This document shows positions 1-8,192 of a stretch of 64,000 nt of DNA, piece by piece (the stretch's first letter is position 1; each line of letters begins with the position of its first letter). The stretch is from Aidingimonas lacisalsi (lineage in GTDB: Bacteria > Pseudomonadota > Gammaproteobacteria > Pseudomonadales > Halomonadaceae), in assembly GCF_008079445.1 (NCBI RefSeq), contig NZ_VRYH01000002.1, positions 1-64,000 on the forward strand, read 5' to 3'. The notes beneath the pieces are model-generated. The model did not search any database and had not been told where the DNA came from. It was given only the letters and a program-made list of their open reading frames with translations. The position numbers were made by a program, and so were the translations under genes.

Positions 1-72
1 TCAGTCGTGAAACCGCTCAGCGCCGATGGTAGTGTGGGGCTTCCCCATGCGAGAGTAGGTCATCGTCAGGCC
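1..72 (+). rRNA. rrf: 5S ribosomal RNA, 3' part only
   Basis: The first ~72 bases match the conserved 3' half of bacterial 5S rRNA: the segment GCGCCGATGGTAGTGTGGGG, the CCCCATGCGAGAGTAGG loop region, and a closing strand ending in GTCAGGC. The 5' part lies outside the window, so this is the distal end of an rRNA operon running into the window on the plus strand. The exact 3' end (70-72) is an estimate. A strong terminator follows directly. Confidence 0.9.
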
Positions 73-83
73 CTTATCGAAAC

Positions 84-116
84 AAGCCCCGAGCACCGAG
101 TGTTCGGGGCTTTTTT
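84..116 (+). terminator. rRNA operon terminator
   Basis: AAGCCCCGA (84-92) pairs with TCGGGGCTT (104-112) around an 11-base loop and is followed by a run of T. It sits about 12 bases after the 5S gene, as expected for the end of a ribosomal operon. Confidence 0.9.
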
Positions 117-216
117 ATGTGTTCGGCCTGTGTCGGCGGCTCGGGCGATGGCTCGCCTGAGACACCGAGCCGGGGCAGTGAGCGAAGGGGAACTGTTAAC
201 TCGTGTGTATCAATGT

Positions 217-1272
217 TTAGCGAGTCAGTTCTGAAAGTGTTTCGACCAGATGTGCCATCTCATCGTCGGTACCTATAGAGATACGCATAAAATCTTGTAG
301 TGCCTCGGTATTGAAATGACGGACCAGAATCCCTCGATCACGTAGGGCGAGAAATAGCTGATCTGCTTCATGATGAGGGTGTCTTACTAGAAGAAAGTTG
401 GCCTGTGAAGGTAAGACATCGAAGCCAAGTTGCTGTAGTTGCCTGCGGGTATCATCACGGGTAGCGATGATTCGAGAACGGCACGTTTCAAAATATTGTT
501 CATCCTCGAGAGCTGCAATACCTGCGTCATGGGCGATGCAATCGATGGGATAGGAATTGAAGGAATTCTTGACCCTTTCCAGGCCTTCGATCAACTCGGG
601 GGAACCTATGGCAAACCCTAACCGGAGCCCAGCGAGACTGCGCGACTTGGAGAAGGTATTGGTGATCAATAAATTGGGGTACCGGTTCACTAATGGCGTG
701 GCAGTCTCACCGCCGAAGTCAACATAGGCTTCGTCAATCACGACCACGCATTCCGTAACGCGTTCGAGCAATTTCTCGATAGCGTCTCTTGAGTGACTAT
801 GCCCTATAGGTGCGTTGGGATTGGCGAAGATGATACCACCACTATCAGCGTCTAAAGCTTCCAAGGGGACTTGCCATTCGTCGCCCAATGCCAATGTGCG
901 ATAGTCGATGCCATAAAGTCGGCAATAGACGGGATAAAAGCTATAAGTGATTGCCGGGATGGATAGTGGCCTTTCCTGCCGGAAAAAGGCCTGGAAAGCA
1001 AAGGCTAGAACTTCGTCTGAGCCATTACCGACGAAAACCTGGTTAGCCTCGACGTTGTAGTTTGCTGCAAGTGCACAGCGCAACCCCCACGATTCCGGAT
1101 CTGGGTAACGTCGTAGATGGTCGGCGGGGAACTCTCGCAGGACCTGTTCTACTCCGGGGGCAGGAGGATAGGGATTTTCATTGGTATTCAGCTTGATCAT
1201 GCGTTCGCGGGGTTGTTCGCCTGGCACATACGGCGTGAGTTCACGAACTGAGGGGCTCCAGTATTTGCTCAT
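217..1272 (-). CDS. hisC: Histidinol-phosphate aminotransferase
   Basis: PLP-dependent class I/II aminotransferase that transfers an amino group from glutamate to imidazole-acetol phosphate in histidine synthesis. The protein opens with the typical KYWSPSVRELTPYVPGEQP block and LNTNENPYPP motif. Mid-protein NPNAPIGHS, VVIDEAYVDF and the Schiff-base lysine region TFSKSRSLAGLRLG are all present. From the Met at 1272 it is 351 aa, the usual length; a second in-frame Met at 1284 adds four residues, and neither has a clear ribosome site. It stands apart from hisBHAF at 8.7-11.6 kb and is convergent with the rRNA operon end. It could also act on aromatic amino acids, as some HisC proteins do. Confidence 0.93.
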   Translation of the reverse strand: MSKYWSPSVRELTPYVPGEQPRERMIKLNTNENPYPPAPGVEQVLREFPADHLRRYPDPESWGLRCALAANYNVEANQVFVGNGSDEVLAFAFQAFFRQERPLSIPAITYSFYPVYCRLYGIDYRTLALGDEWQVPLEALDADSGGIIFANPNAPIGHSHSRDAIEKLLERVTECVVVIDEAYVDFGGETATPLVNRYPNLLITNTFSKSRSLAGLRLGFAIGSPELIEGLERVKNSFNSYPIDCIAHDAGIAALEDEQYFETCRSRIIATRDDTRRQLQQLGFDVLPSQANFLLVRHPHHEADQLFLALRDRGILVRHFNTEALQDFMRISIGTDDEMAHLVETLSELTR

Positions 1273-1378
1273 GAATGCTCGCATTGAATGATTTTGACTG
1301 TCGTCATGTTGACGCTCGCGGGCGTGTTGCGCAAGTCATTGCCGTGCTAGCGTGTATGGCTAATTCAGGACATTCTTG

Positions 1379-2263
1379 ATGATTGCTCACATTCTTTCGA
1401 CCTTGTTGCCCGTCTTCCTGATCGCGGGTTGTGGAACACTTTACGGCCATTATCGCTCGCCGGATATTCGTGGTTTGAATACGCTCAATATGGAGCTGTT
1501 CGTACCGTTGCTCGTCGTGTCTGTTCTGGCCGATCGGCAAGCTCCTTTAGGTGAGTATGCTGGATTAGCGCTGGCCGCAGCCATGGTAATCCTTGGGTCC
1601 GGTATCTTGCTGTGGCCCATAACGCGACTTCTGCATCTGGATGCACGGGTCTTCCTGCCTTCCATGATGTTCAACAACTCCGGCAATATGGGGATCCCCT
1701 TGCTGGTGTTTGCATTTGGCGAGGCTGTGTTGCCAGCAGCCATTGTCGTGTTTGTCATCGAGATGCTGTTACATTTTTCCGTTGGGCTGTACATGGTAAG
1801 TCCCGGTATCCCGCTATGGCGGATGCTCAGGATACCTATTGTCTTGGCGAGTATCGTAGGCTTGACGTTGAACCTGAGTGAGATTGCCCTGCCCTCTTGG
1901 TTGCTGGAGCCGATGGATATGCTGGGGGGCGTGTCCATCCCTCTCATGCTTTTTGCCTTGGGGGTACGGATGCTGGACATTGACTTTCGCGACTGGAAGC
2001 TCGGCGTGTTGGGTGCTGTACTATGTCCGTTGAGTGGTCTGCTAGTCGCGCTGCCCCTACTGTGGTGGCTGGATTTGCCAAACTTACAAGCTGCGACTCT
2101 TTGGGTGTTTGCTGCCTTGCCACCGGCTGTCCTCAATTATCTGATAGCCGAGCAGTATCGCCAGGAGCCACATAAGGTGGCGTCCTTGGTCTTGATTGGC
2201 AATCTGGGGAGTCTGGTGACGATGCCGGTGGTGTTGGGATGGCTATTCGCATCGGGATTTTAA
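1379..2263 (+). CDS. AEC-family transporter (auxin efflux carrier type)
   Basis: Very hydrophobic 294-aa membrane protein with about ten predicted membrane segments. It has the AEC family features NNSGNMGIPL (around residue 100) and the repeated small-residue helices of the two inverted halves, including GGVSIPLMLFALG in the second half. Family members export or take up small carboxylates such as malate or malonate; the substrate cannot be read from sequence. The start is the ATG at 1379, preceded by AGGA at 1367; the TTG one codon upstream is unlikely. It is divergent from hisC with a 106-base gap. Confidence 0.8.
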   Translation: MIAHILSTLLPVFLIAGCGTLYGHYRSPDIRGLNTLNMELFVPLLVVSVLADRQAPLGEYAGLALAAAMVILGSGILLWPITRLLHLDARVFLPSMMFNNSGNMGIPLLVFAFGEAVLPAAIVVFVIEMLLHFSVGLYMVSPGIPLWRMLRIPIVLASIVGLTLNLSEIALPSWLLEPMDMLGGVSIPLMLFALGVRMLDIDFRDWKLGVLGAVLCPLSGLLVALPLLWWLDLPNLQAATLWVFAALPPAVLNYLIAEQYRQEPHKVASLVLIGNLGSLVTMPVVLGWLFASGF

Positions 2264-2377
2264 GAAAGTGCCTGTCCAGGCCATTGCATGGGGAACTGTC
2301 CGTCAGCCACACTTGTCGTTATGCTATGAATAAGTCATCGTATTCGCGGTGATGGCCCAATGGTTAGGAGGACTCTC

Positions 2378-2830
2378 ATGCAGATAAGGAGCTTGCTGGC
2401 TGGTTCTGCCATGCTTGCAGTACTGGCGGGATGTGCCGCAGGACAGATGGATGAGCAGGCTGCAGACGAACCTGCCGCCACTGACGAGGTGGTTTACCAG
2501 GGGACGCTGCCCTGCCGGAATTGTGCCGGGATCGATCTTGATGTACGCCTGATGGGTAGTGAGGATAGCGTGGCGGAAGAACGCACCTTCGATCTCGAAG
2601 CCAGCTATCGTGATCATCCGCAGAATCCGCCGGATGAGAACTATGCAGGTCAATGGGAGGTCCTGGATGGAACCGAGGCCGAACCCGATGCGACTGTCTA
2701 TGAGCTGACGCCGGAAGGTGACGGTCAGGTCTATTATTTTCTCAGAGTGGATAACAACACTCTGGAGTTGATAGATCCTCAGCGCCGGCGCTTTGAGAAT
2801 AATGACATGCTGCAGCTTCAGCGCCAGTGA
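2378..2830 (+). CDS. NlpE-like N-terminal domain lipoprotein
   Basis: 150-aa predicted lipoprotein. The signal peptide ends in the lipobox LAGC with the acylated Cys at residue 19. The mature part holds a CRNCAG motif like the CxxC motif of the NlpE N-terminal domain, then a small acidic beta-rich domain. NlpE of E. coli is an outer-membrane copper and adhesion sensor feeding the Cpx system; this protein has only the N-terminal domain, so signalling is not implied. The start at 2378 is set by a perfect AGGAGG seven bases upstream. An in-frame Met at 2360 would spoil the signal peptide. Confidence 0.75.
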   Translation: MQIRSLLAGSAMLAVLAGCAAGQMDEQAADEPAATDEVVYQGTLPCRNCAGIDLDVRLMGSEDSVAEERTFDLEASYRDHPQNPPDENYAGQWEVLDGTEAEPDATVYELTPEGDGQVYYFLRVDNNTLELIDPQRRRFENNDMLQLQRQ

Positions 2831-2851
2831 GTCGTTGTCAGTGATGGAAGC

Positions 2852-2877
2852 AGGCGGCCTATCAGGGCCGCCTTTTT
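2852..2877 (+). terminator. Intrinsic terminator after NlpE-like gene
   Basis: AGGCGGCC (2852-2859) pairs with GGCCGCCT (2866-2873), followed by a T tract. It separates the lipoprotein gene from radA. Confidence 0.88.
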
Positions 2878-2944
2878 GTGTGTTAACCACTGCAAGCTGA
2901 CATAGCACAGGAAACCATGGTTCGCGAGGGTAGAGAAATCTGGC

Positions 2945-4321
2945 ATGGCTAAAGCCAAAAGCGCCTTTGTATGCTCTGAGTGCGGGGCCGAGTATCGTAA
3001 GTGGCAAGGACAATGTTCGAGCTGCCATGAGTGGAACACCCTTAGTGAAGTGCGCTTAGCACCGAGTCGTTTCAGCGGGGGAGGAGCTTCGCTTCCCGGC
3101 CAGCGTGGCTATGCCGGAGCCACGTCACAAGACGTTGTCGATCTGGGAGCCGTGGACCTGACCGAAGTTCCTCGTTTCTCGTCCACATTCGGTGAATTCG
3201 ACCGGGTGCTGGGCGGCGGGTTGGTCCCCGGCTCCGCCGTGCTGCTAGGCGGCCACCCTGGCGCCGGTAAGTCGACGCTGCTGCTACAGACAGCATGCAA
3301 CCTGGCGCAACGGCATAAGGTCCTGTATGTAACCGGCGAAGAGTCGCTTTCTCAAGTGGCGATGCGGGCTCATCGATTACAATTAGCGACCACCGGCCTG
3401 AAAATGCTGGCCGAAACCAGTGTGGAAACGATTCTGGGGGCGGCGGAACGAGAGCGCCCACAGGTGTTGATCATTGACTCCATTCAAACCATGCATCTCG
3501 AGGAGATTGCCTCGGCACCCGGAGGGGTGGCTCAAGTCCGTGAGTCGGCCTCAGCCATGACACGGTTTGCCAAGCATTCCAATACGGCATTGCTGTTGGT
3601 TGGTCATGTCACCAAGGATGGCTCATTAGCAGGTCCCAAGGTGCTCGAGCACATGATCGATGCCTCCCTATTGCTTGAGGGAGGCAATGACTCTCGCTTT
3701 CGTACCTTGCGCGGCCAGAAGAATCGCTTTGGTGCGGTCAATGAGCTCGGCGTGTTCGCCATGATGGAGCAGGGGTTGAAGGAAGTACGTAACCCAAGTG
3801 CTATCTTTCTTTCGCGTAATGAAGAGCAGTCTTCTGGTAGCCTGGTCATGGTGGTGTGGGAAGGCACACGTCCTATCCTGGTTGAAGTTCAGGCGTTGCT
3901 TGATGATTCGGCACTTGGGAACCCGCGGCGTGTGGCTGTGGGGCTGGATCAGAACAGGCTGGCCATGCTGTTGGCGGTGTTGCATCGCCATGGTGGCCTG
4001 TTCACCGGCGATCAGGATGTGTTCCTGAACGTCGTCGGCGGAGTCAAGGTATTGGAAACCAGCGCTGATTTGGCTGTATTGCTGGCCATTGTATCGAGCC
4101 TGAAAGATCGAGCCTTGCCTCGTGAACTGGTGGTATTTGGAGAAGTGGGGCTCTCGGGGGAAATTCGGCCAGTTCCCAGTGGTCAGGAACGTATTCTGGA
4201 AGCTTCCAAGCATGGATTCGAGCGGGCGATCGTCCCGCGTGGCAATGCTCCCAAGCAATCTCCCGCCGGAATGGAAGTGATTGCCGTGTCGCGGTTGTCA
4301 GAAGCCCTCGATGCGCTCTGA
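2945..4321 (+). CDS. radA: DNA repair protein RadA (Sms)
   Basis: 458-aa RecA-like ATPase that helps branch migration and processing of recombination intermediates. Domains in order: a C4 zinc finger (Cys10, 13, 24, 27); a RecA core with the Walker A GHPGAGKST around residues 100-110 and Walker B VLIIDSIQ; the RadA-specific KNRFG motif near residue 258; and a C-terminal Lon-like domain beginning around GLDQNRLAMLLAVL and ending VFGEVGLSGEIRPV. Length and motifs match E. coli RadA. It is probably transcribed alone from the 2880-2940 region. Confidence 0.97.
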   Translation: MAKAKSAFVCSECGAEYRKWQGQCSSCHEWNTLSEVRLAPSRFSGGGASLPGQRGYAGATSQDVVDLGAVDLTEVPRFSSTFGEFDRVLGGGLVPGSAVLLGGHPGAGKSTLLLQTACNLAQRHKVLYVTGEESLSQVAMRAHRLQLATTGLKMLAETSVETILGAAERERPQVLIIDSIQTMHLEEIASAPGGVAQVRESASAMTRFAKHSNTALLLVGHVTKDGSLAGPKVLEHMIDASLLLEGGNDSRFRTLRGQKNRFGAVNELGVFAMMEQGLKEVRNPSAIFLSRNEEQSSGSLVMVVWEGTRPILVEVQALLDDSALGNPRRVAVGLDQNRLAMLLAVLHRHGGLFTGDQDVFLNVVGGVKVLETSADLAVLLAIVSSLKDRALPRELVVFGEVGLSGEIRPVPSGQERILEASKHGFERAIVPRGNAPKQSPAGMEVIAVSRLSEALDAL

Positions 4322-4382
4322 ATCGCTTTTACTCCATAGGTCATCATCTAGACTCTAGGTAGTACATGAGAAGGAGAATATG

Positions 4383-5420
4383 ATGAGCGCGATTCGCCTG
4401 ACCCAATTCAGTCATGGGGCCGGTTGTGGCTGTAAAATCGCTCCTGATGTCCTGGACGGCATCCTTGCCAAGGCTGGACCGGGAGCCAGTCATGCGCGCT
4501 TGATCGTCGGTAATCAAGGTCGCGAGGATGCCGCTGTCTATGATCTGGGCGATGGTCGCGGCATGATCGCGACGACAGACTTTTTCATGCCGATTGTCGA
4601 TGATCCTTTTGATTTTGGTCGTATCGCAGCGACGAACGCCATCAGTGATGTCTTTGCCATGGGGGGAACGCCTGTCATGGCACTGGGTATCCTTGGCTGG
4701 CCATTGGACAAGCTGGGGGCCGACATCGCAGGAGATGTCGTCGCTGGGGCCCAAGCCGTGTGTCGTGAATTGGGAGTAGCGTTGGCGGGCGGTCACTCCA
4801 TTGATGCCCCGGAACCGATGTTTGGCCTGGCAGTCAATGGGCTGGTGGACCTTGACCATCTGAAGCTCAATAAGGGAGCCCAGGTAGGCGATTTACTGTA
4901 CCTCACGAAGCCATTAGGGGTAGGGTTTCTGACAACGGCTGAAAAACAGGGGTTGCTGGAAATCGGACACCAAGGGCTGGCCCGGGAAACCATGTTGGCC
5001 TCCAATGATATCGGTCCTGCATTGGCCAGGATAAAGGGGGTTCATGCCATGACCGATGTCACGGGCTTCGGCTTGGCAGGGCATCTCGTCGAGGTATGTC
5101 GTGCCAGCGGGGTCGCGGCGCGGATTGATTTCAAGCACCTGCCTCGTCTGGCAGAGGCCGAAGCCTATCGCCGCAAGGGCGCAGTACCTGGAGGCTCGGC
5201 GCGTAATCGCCAGGCACTCGGGAAGGCGTTGCCATCGATGGATGAGCCTCATTGGCAGTGGCTTTGCGATCCTCAGACATCCGGTGGTCTACTGCTTTCA
5301 GTTCATCCCTCCTGGGCGGATGACGTAGAGCGGCTTGGGCGTCAGCATGAGATGACGTTGGAGCCGTTTGGTGAGGTCGTCGCGGCGAGTGGAGAGGGTT
5401 TGATCGAGGTACGTGGATGA
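4383..5420 (+). CDS. selD: Selenide, water dikinase (selenophosphate synthetase)
   Basis: Makes selenophosphate from selenide and ATP. The N-terminus carries HGAGCGCKI with the catalytic Cys (residue 15) and Lys (residue 18); this is the Cys form, not a selenocysteine form, as no in-frame TGA occurs. Further conserved blocks are TTDFFMPIVD, AATNAISDVFAMGG, ALAGGHSIDAPEP, MTDVTGFGLAGH and CDPQTSGGLL. AAGGAG at 4371-4376 is six bases from ATG 4383 and only three from ATG 4380, so 4383 is preferred (345 aa). It overlaps mnmH by four bases, which suggests its product mainly supplies tRNA selenation. No selA or selB lies in this window. Confidence 0.97.
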   Translation: MSAIRLTQFSHGAGCGCKIAPDVLDGILAKAGPGASHARLIVGNQGREDAAVYDLGDGRGMIATTDFFMPIVDDPFDFGRIAATNAISDVFAMGGTPVMALGILGWPLDKLGADIAGDVVAGAQAVCRELGVALAGGHSIDAPEPMFGLAVNGLVDLDHLKLNKGAQVGDLLYLTKPLGVGFLTTAEKQGLLEIGHQGLARETMLASNDIGPALARIKGVHAMTDVTGFGLAGHLVEVCRASGVAARIDFKHLPRLAEAEAYRRKGAVPGGSARNRQALGKALPSMDEPHWQWLCDPQTSGGLLLSVHPSWADDVERLGRQHEMTLEPFGEVVAASGEGLIEVRG

Positions 5421-6535
5421 CGTTACCAGTGATCGAGCCGGACCTCGATCTGCTCCGCCAAGAACGCCTCCTGATCGATGTTCGGGCACCGGTGGAGTTT
5501 TTGCAGGGTTCGCTACCTGGCGCTGTCAATTTACCGCTGTTGGACGATGACGAGCGTCGACAGGTCGGGATTGCCTATAAACACCAAGGGCAGGCAGCTG
5601 CGATTGAGCTTGGCCATCGTCTTGTCTCCGGATCCGTCAAAGCAGAAAGAGTCAGAGCATGGGTCCAGCAAGCCATGCAGCACCCGGATGCCGTGCTTTA
5701 CTGTTTTCGTGGTGGCATGCGTTCACAGATTGCTCAGCAGTGGCTTGCCGAGGCCGGCATTAAGCTCCCCAGGATTCGCGGTGGCTGGAAAGTCATGCGC
5801 CAGCGTCTGTGTTCTCGGATCAGCGCTGCCGCTGAACGTCCACTACTCGTTGTGGGCGGTTTGACGGGGTGTGCCAAGACCCGTTTGATCCAGTCATTGC
5901 CTAATGGACTCGATCTGGAAGGGTGTGCTCATCATAAGGGGTCGGCGTTTGGTCGCCACCCTTTGCTGTCTCCGGCGCAGATCGATTTTGAACATGACAT
6001 GGGGCGAAGTCTGCTATCGAACCACGAAACCTGTGTTGTCGAGGATGAGTCGCGTCATATCGGTGCCGTGAATATACCGCTGGATTTCTGGCACGCGATG
6101 GAACGTGCACCGCGGATTCGTGTAGAAATGCCTCTGGATTGGCGTCTGGAACAGATTCGTCGAGACTATATCGATGACCTTTGGGCGATCTACCAGAACC
6201 AGTTCGGCGATTGGCTCGGTTGGGCATTGATGCGGAAGCAGCTATCGTCAGCGCTTTTGCGCTTGAAAAAGCGCCTGGGTAGCGCACGATTGGCTCGCCT
6301 TCAGCGACTTCAGTCGCTTGCGTTCACGGAACACGAGCGGGGCAACAGGCAGGCCCATGAGGCCTGGTTAGCGCCACTGCTGACTGAATACTACGATCCC
6401 ATGTACCGTTACCAGTTGGAAAAGCATTCGCACTGTTTTCTCCATGTCGGCGATTGGCATAGTTGTCTGGAAGCGGCACGAGAGTGGTCAGCTAACCACT
6501 TGCAGCCATTGGCACAGCACGCGGTCAAGCAGTGA
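5417..6535 (+). CDS. mnmH: tRNA 2-selenouridine synthase
   Basis: Uses selenophosphate to convert 2-thiouridine at the tRNA wobble position to 2-selenouridine. The N-terminal rhodanese domain begins IDVRAPVEF and holds the active Cys96 in YCFRGGMRSQ. The C-terminal P-loop half carries LEGCAHHKGSAFGRHP, VVEDESRHIG and the conserved end EYYDPMYRYQLEK. The Walker A reads GLTGCAKT, with Ala153 where the family normally has Gly before the Lys; this is unusual. It starts inside the selD stop (ATGA), so translation is probably coupled. Its 3' end overlaps the convergent gene by 48 bases. The symbol selU (ybbB) is also used. Confidence 0.95.
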   Translation: MTLPVIEPDLDLLRQERLLIDVRAPVEFLQGSLPGAVNLPLLDDDERRQVGIAYKHQGQAAAIELGHRLVSGSVKAERVRAWVQQAMQHPDAVLYCFRGGMRSQIAQQWLAEAGIKLPRIRGGWKVMRQRLCSRISAAAERPLLVVGGLTGCAKTRLIQSLPNGLDLEGCAHHKGSAFGRHPLLSPAQIDFEHDMGRSLLSNHETCVVEDESRHIGAVNIPLDFWHAMERAPRIRVEMPLDWRLEQIRRDYIDDLWAIYQNQFGDWLGWALMRKQLSSALLRLKKRLGSARLARLQRLQSLAFTEHERGNRQAHEAWLAPLLTEYYDPMYRYQLEKHSHCFLHVGDWHSCLEAAREWSANHLQPLAQHAVKQ

Positions 6536-7174
6536 CGCTTGATGATCGAAACGCTTTGGATCGTCGGTCACTTCCGTCCCCACTGAGGCTAGCGTCCTAT
6601 CGGCGATTGATGCTGGAGTGATCCCCAGTAATGCTTGGGCACTACCTTGAGTGGCTTCCAGATGACACTGCATGGCAACGACGCGACCGTGGTCCCAGGA
6701 AAAGCCCTGGACAGGACAGGTCGTTGTACTCCCCAGGGGCAATGCTCCATCCGGCAGCCCGAAAACCTGATTTTGCCAGAGGAAAGCATCGAAGTGTTCG
6801 GGCAGATCAAAGGGGCTGTCCGGAGCTCGCTCGATAGTATGCCAGCCAATTTCGGCATGCGTTCCAGGAGAGGCAATGGCACCCAGTTCCGTTGCAATGA
6901 GTCTGGCGCCATGACCAATGCCAAGAAGTGGCTTACCGCTTTTCAATGTACGTGCTATCAGCTTGCGCTCGCGCTTTACCCATCCTGGGGGAGGCCCATC
7001 GCTGGCCTCCATGGGAGCGTCCAGTACAATCAGTCCATCGCAATCGGCTAGACGTGGCAAAGCTTCATCTCTATGTAGATGACAGCTATTGTGGCTGTGT
7101 CCCATGCCGATCAGCCAGTCAGCTAGTCTGGCGGGGCCGATGGCGTCGGTATGTTCCAGGAAATAAATATGCAT
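6488..7174 (-). CDS. Class I glutamine amidotransferase-like protein, nucleophile missing
   Basis: 228-aa protein with the fold of the GuaA-type amidotransferase family: CDGLIVLDAPM near residue 50, the nucleophile-elbow segment GKPLLGIGHGARL, and the C-terminal AMQCHLEAT carrying the His and Glu of the triad. At the elbow the family Cys is Gly87 (codon GGT, complement of 6914-6916), so glutamine hydrolysis by the usual mechanism is not possible. It is therefore likely a binding or regulatory protein, or a peptidase-like relative with another chemistry. The Met at 7174 is preferred because of a GGA six bases upstream; a Met at 7192 is possible. Its 3' end overlaps mnmH by 48 bases on the other strand. 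Confidence 0.75.
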   Translation of the reverse strand: MHIYFLEHTDAIGPARLADWLIGMGHSHNSCHLHRDEALPRLADCDGLIVLDAPMEASDGPPPGWVKRERKLIARTLKSGKPLLGIGHGARLIATELGAIASPGTHAEIGWHTIERAPDSPFDLPEHFDAFLWQNQVFGLPDGALPLGSTTTCPVQGFSWDHGRVVAMQCHLEATQGSAQALLGITPASIADRTLASVGTEVTDDPKRFDHQASLLDRVLCQWLQVVS

Positions 7175-7259
7175 GACGTATCCAGAACTCATTCGTGCGT
7201 CGTATATCAGTACTGCCTGTCATTCGTGGGTCGCTTGGACCTGTAGCAGGGGAGTCGTC

Positions 7260-7556
7260 ATGGCACGATCGGAATTGCTCGAGCAGATCTATACCATTGT
7301 TGCACAGATACCTGCTGGTCGTGTGACTACTTATGGTCGTGTGGCACAAATGACTGAGGGTGCCACGCCGCGCATGGTAGGAAGTGCCATGCGCCACTTG
7401 CCGGATGGTCATGACTTGCCTTGGCATCGTGTCATCAACGCATCACGACGCGTGACCGAGCATGGTGGGGCAGTGCGGCAACGGGAACGTCTGCGGGCAG
7501 AAGGCGTGGTCTTTGACAGCAAAGGGCGCGTCAGGTCCGATCTCTTGTGGCCTTGA
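7260..7556 (+). CDS. Alkyltransferase-like protein (Atl type, MGMT fold)
   Basis: 98-aa protein resembling the DNA-binding domain of O6-alkylguanine-DNA alkyltransferase: IPAGRVTTYGRVAQM, RMVGSAMRHL and the active-site segment LPWHRVI. Trp55 replaces the alkyl-accepting Cys of the PCHR motif, the hallmark of Atl proteins. These bind O6-alkylguanine and flag it to nucleotide excision repair without removing the alkyl group. The start at 7260 is chosen because of GGGGAG just upstream and because the domain begins there; in-frame codons further upstream have no family resemblance. Confidence 0.88.
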   Translation: MARSELLEQIYTIVAQIPAGRVTTYGRVAQMTEGATPRMVGSAMRHLPDGHDLPWHRVINASRRVTEHGGAVRQRERLRAEGVVFDSKGRVRSDLLWP

Positions 7557-7590
7557 TCCCTATTCTCATCGCTGTTTCGGAATATGAATA

Positions 7591-8181
7591 ATGTCTTTGA
7601 ATCATGATGATTTCCAGCACAGGCTACGCCGATTGACAAAGCGTCAACGCACTGCCTTTATGGCAGCCTTGTGCGAGCGCCTCTTACCCAATTACGGACT
7701 CTATGCGGATACTTCCGGCGAAGGTGATGTGGTCGCATTGCGTAACATACTGGACCTGGTCTGGGAATCGCTATTGGTTGTGGACGCTCGCATCGATTTC
7801 GGGCGCCAGGCAGAGAAGCTAAGCGAGCTTCAGCCGCCTGCGGATGATGATAGCTTTGGTGCTCGACGCGCGCTTGAGACCACCATGGCCATCGCAGCGA
7901 CACTTGATGTATTGCAAGGAGATGCCGAGGAGGCTGTGTTCGAGGTGAGTCGCGTATCACAAGCTGGAGTGATTGCGTTCATTGAACTAACAGAAAGTAT
8001 CGACGATGAAGGTTCCCTTGCGGATGCGCTGCGCAATCACCCCCTGATGGACGATGAAGACAGATTTCAGTCTGCTGTTCTTGACGCGGTCGAGGCATCG
8101 TCTGAGCGCAACGCCATAAAGGCGTTACGACGTCTAGGGCGTAACAACGGCGTGAGCAACTTGGGCCTTACCCTGGATTAA
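7591..8181 (+). CDS. DUF416 (YjaG) family protein
   Basis: 196-aa cytosolic protein matching the YjaG/DUF416 family: FMAALCERLLPNY near residue 23, NILDLVWESL near 52, and ARRALETTMAIAATLD near 90. Predicted to be all helical. No enzymatic motif is visible and the family function is not established. It lies 34 bases after the Atl gene and may share its transcript. It is convergent with the his-operon distal gene, with only 11 bases between stops. Confidence 0.8.
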   Translation: MSLNHDDFQHRLRRLTKRQRTAFMAALCERLLPNYGLYADTSGEGDVVALRNILDLVWESLLVVDARIDFGRQAEKLSELQPPADDDSFGARRALETTMAIAATLDVLQGDAEEAVFEVSRVSQAGVIAFIELTESIDDEGSLADALRNHPLMDDEDRFQSAVLDAVEASSERNAIKALRRLGRNNGVSNLGLTLD

Positions 8182-8192
8182 CTGTCTTTGGT

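Noticed and set aside
4322..4382. A selenium-related or other riboswitch before selD
   Set aside because: The 58-base gap is too short, with no stem-loop pattern; only a ribosome site is visible.
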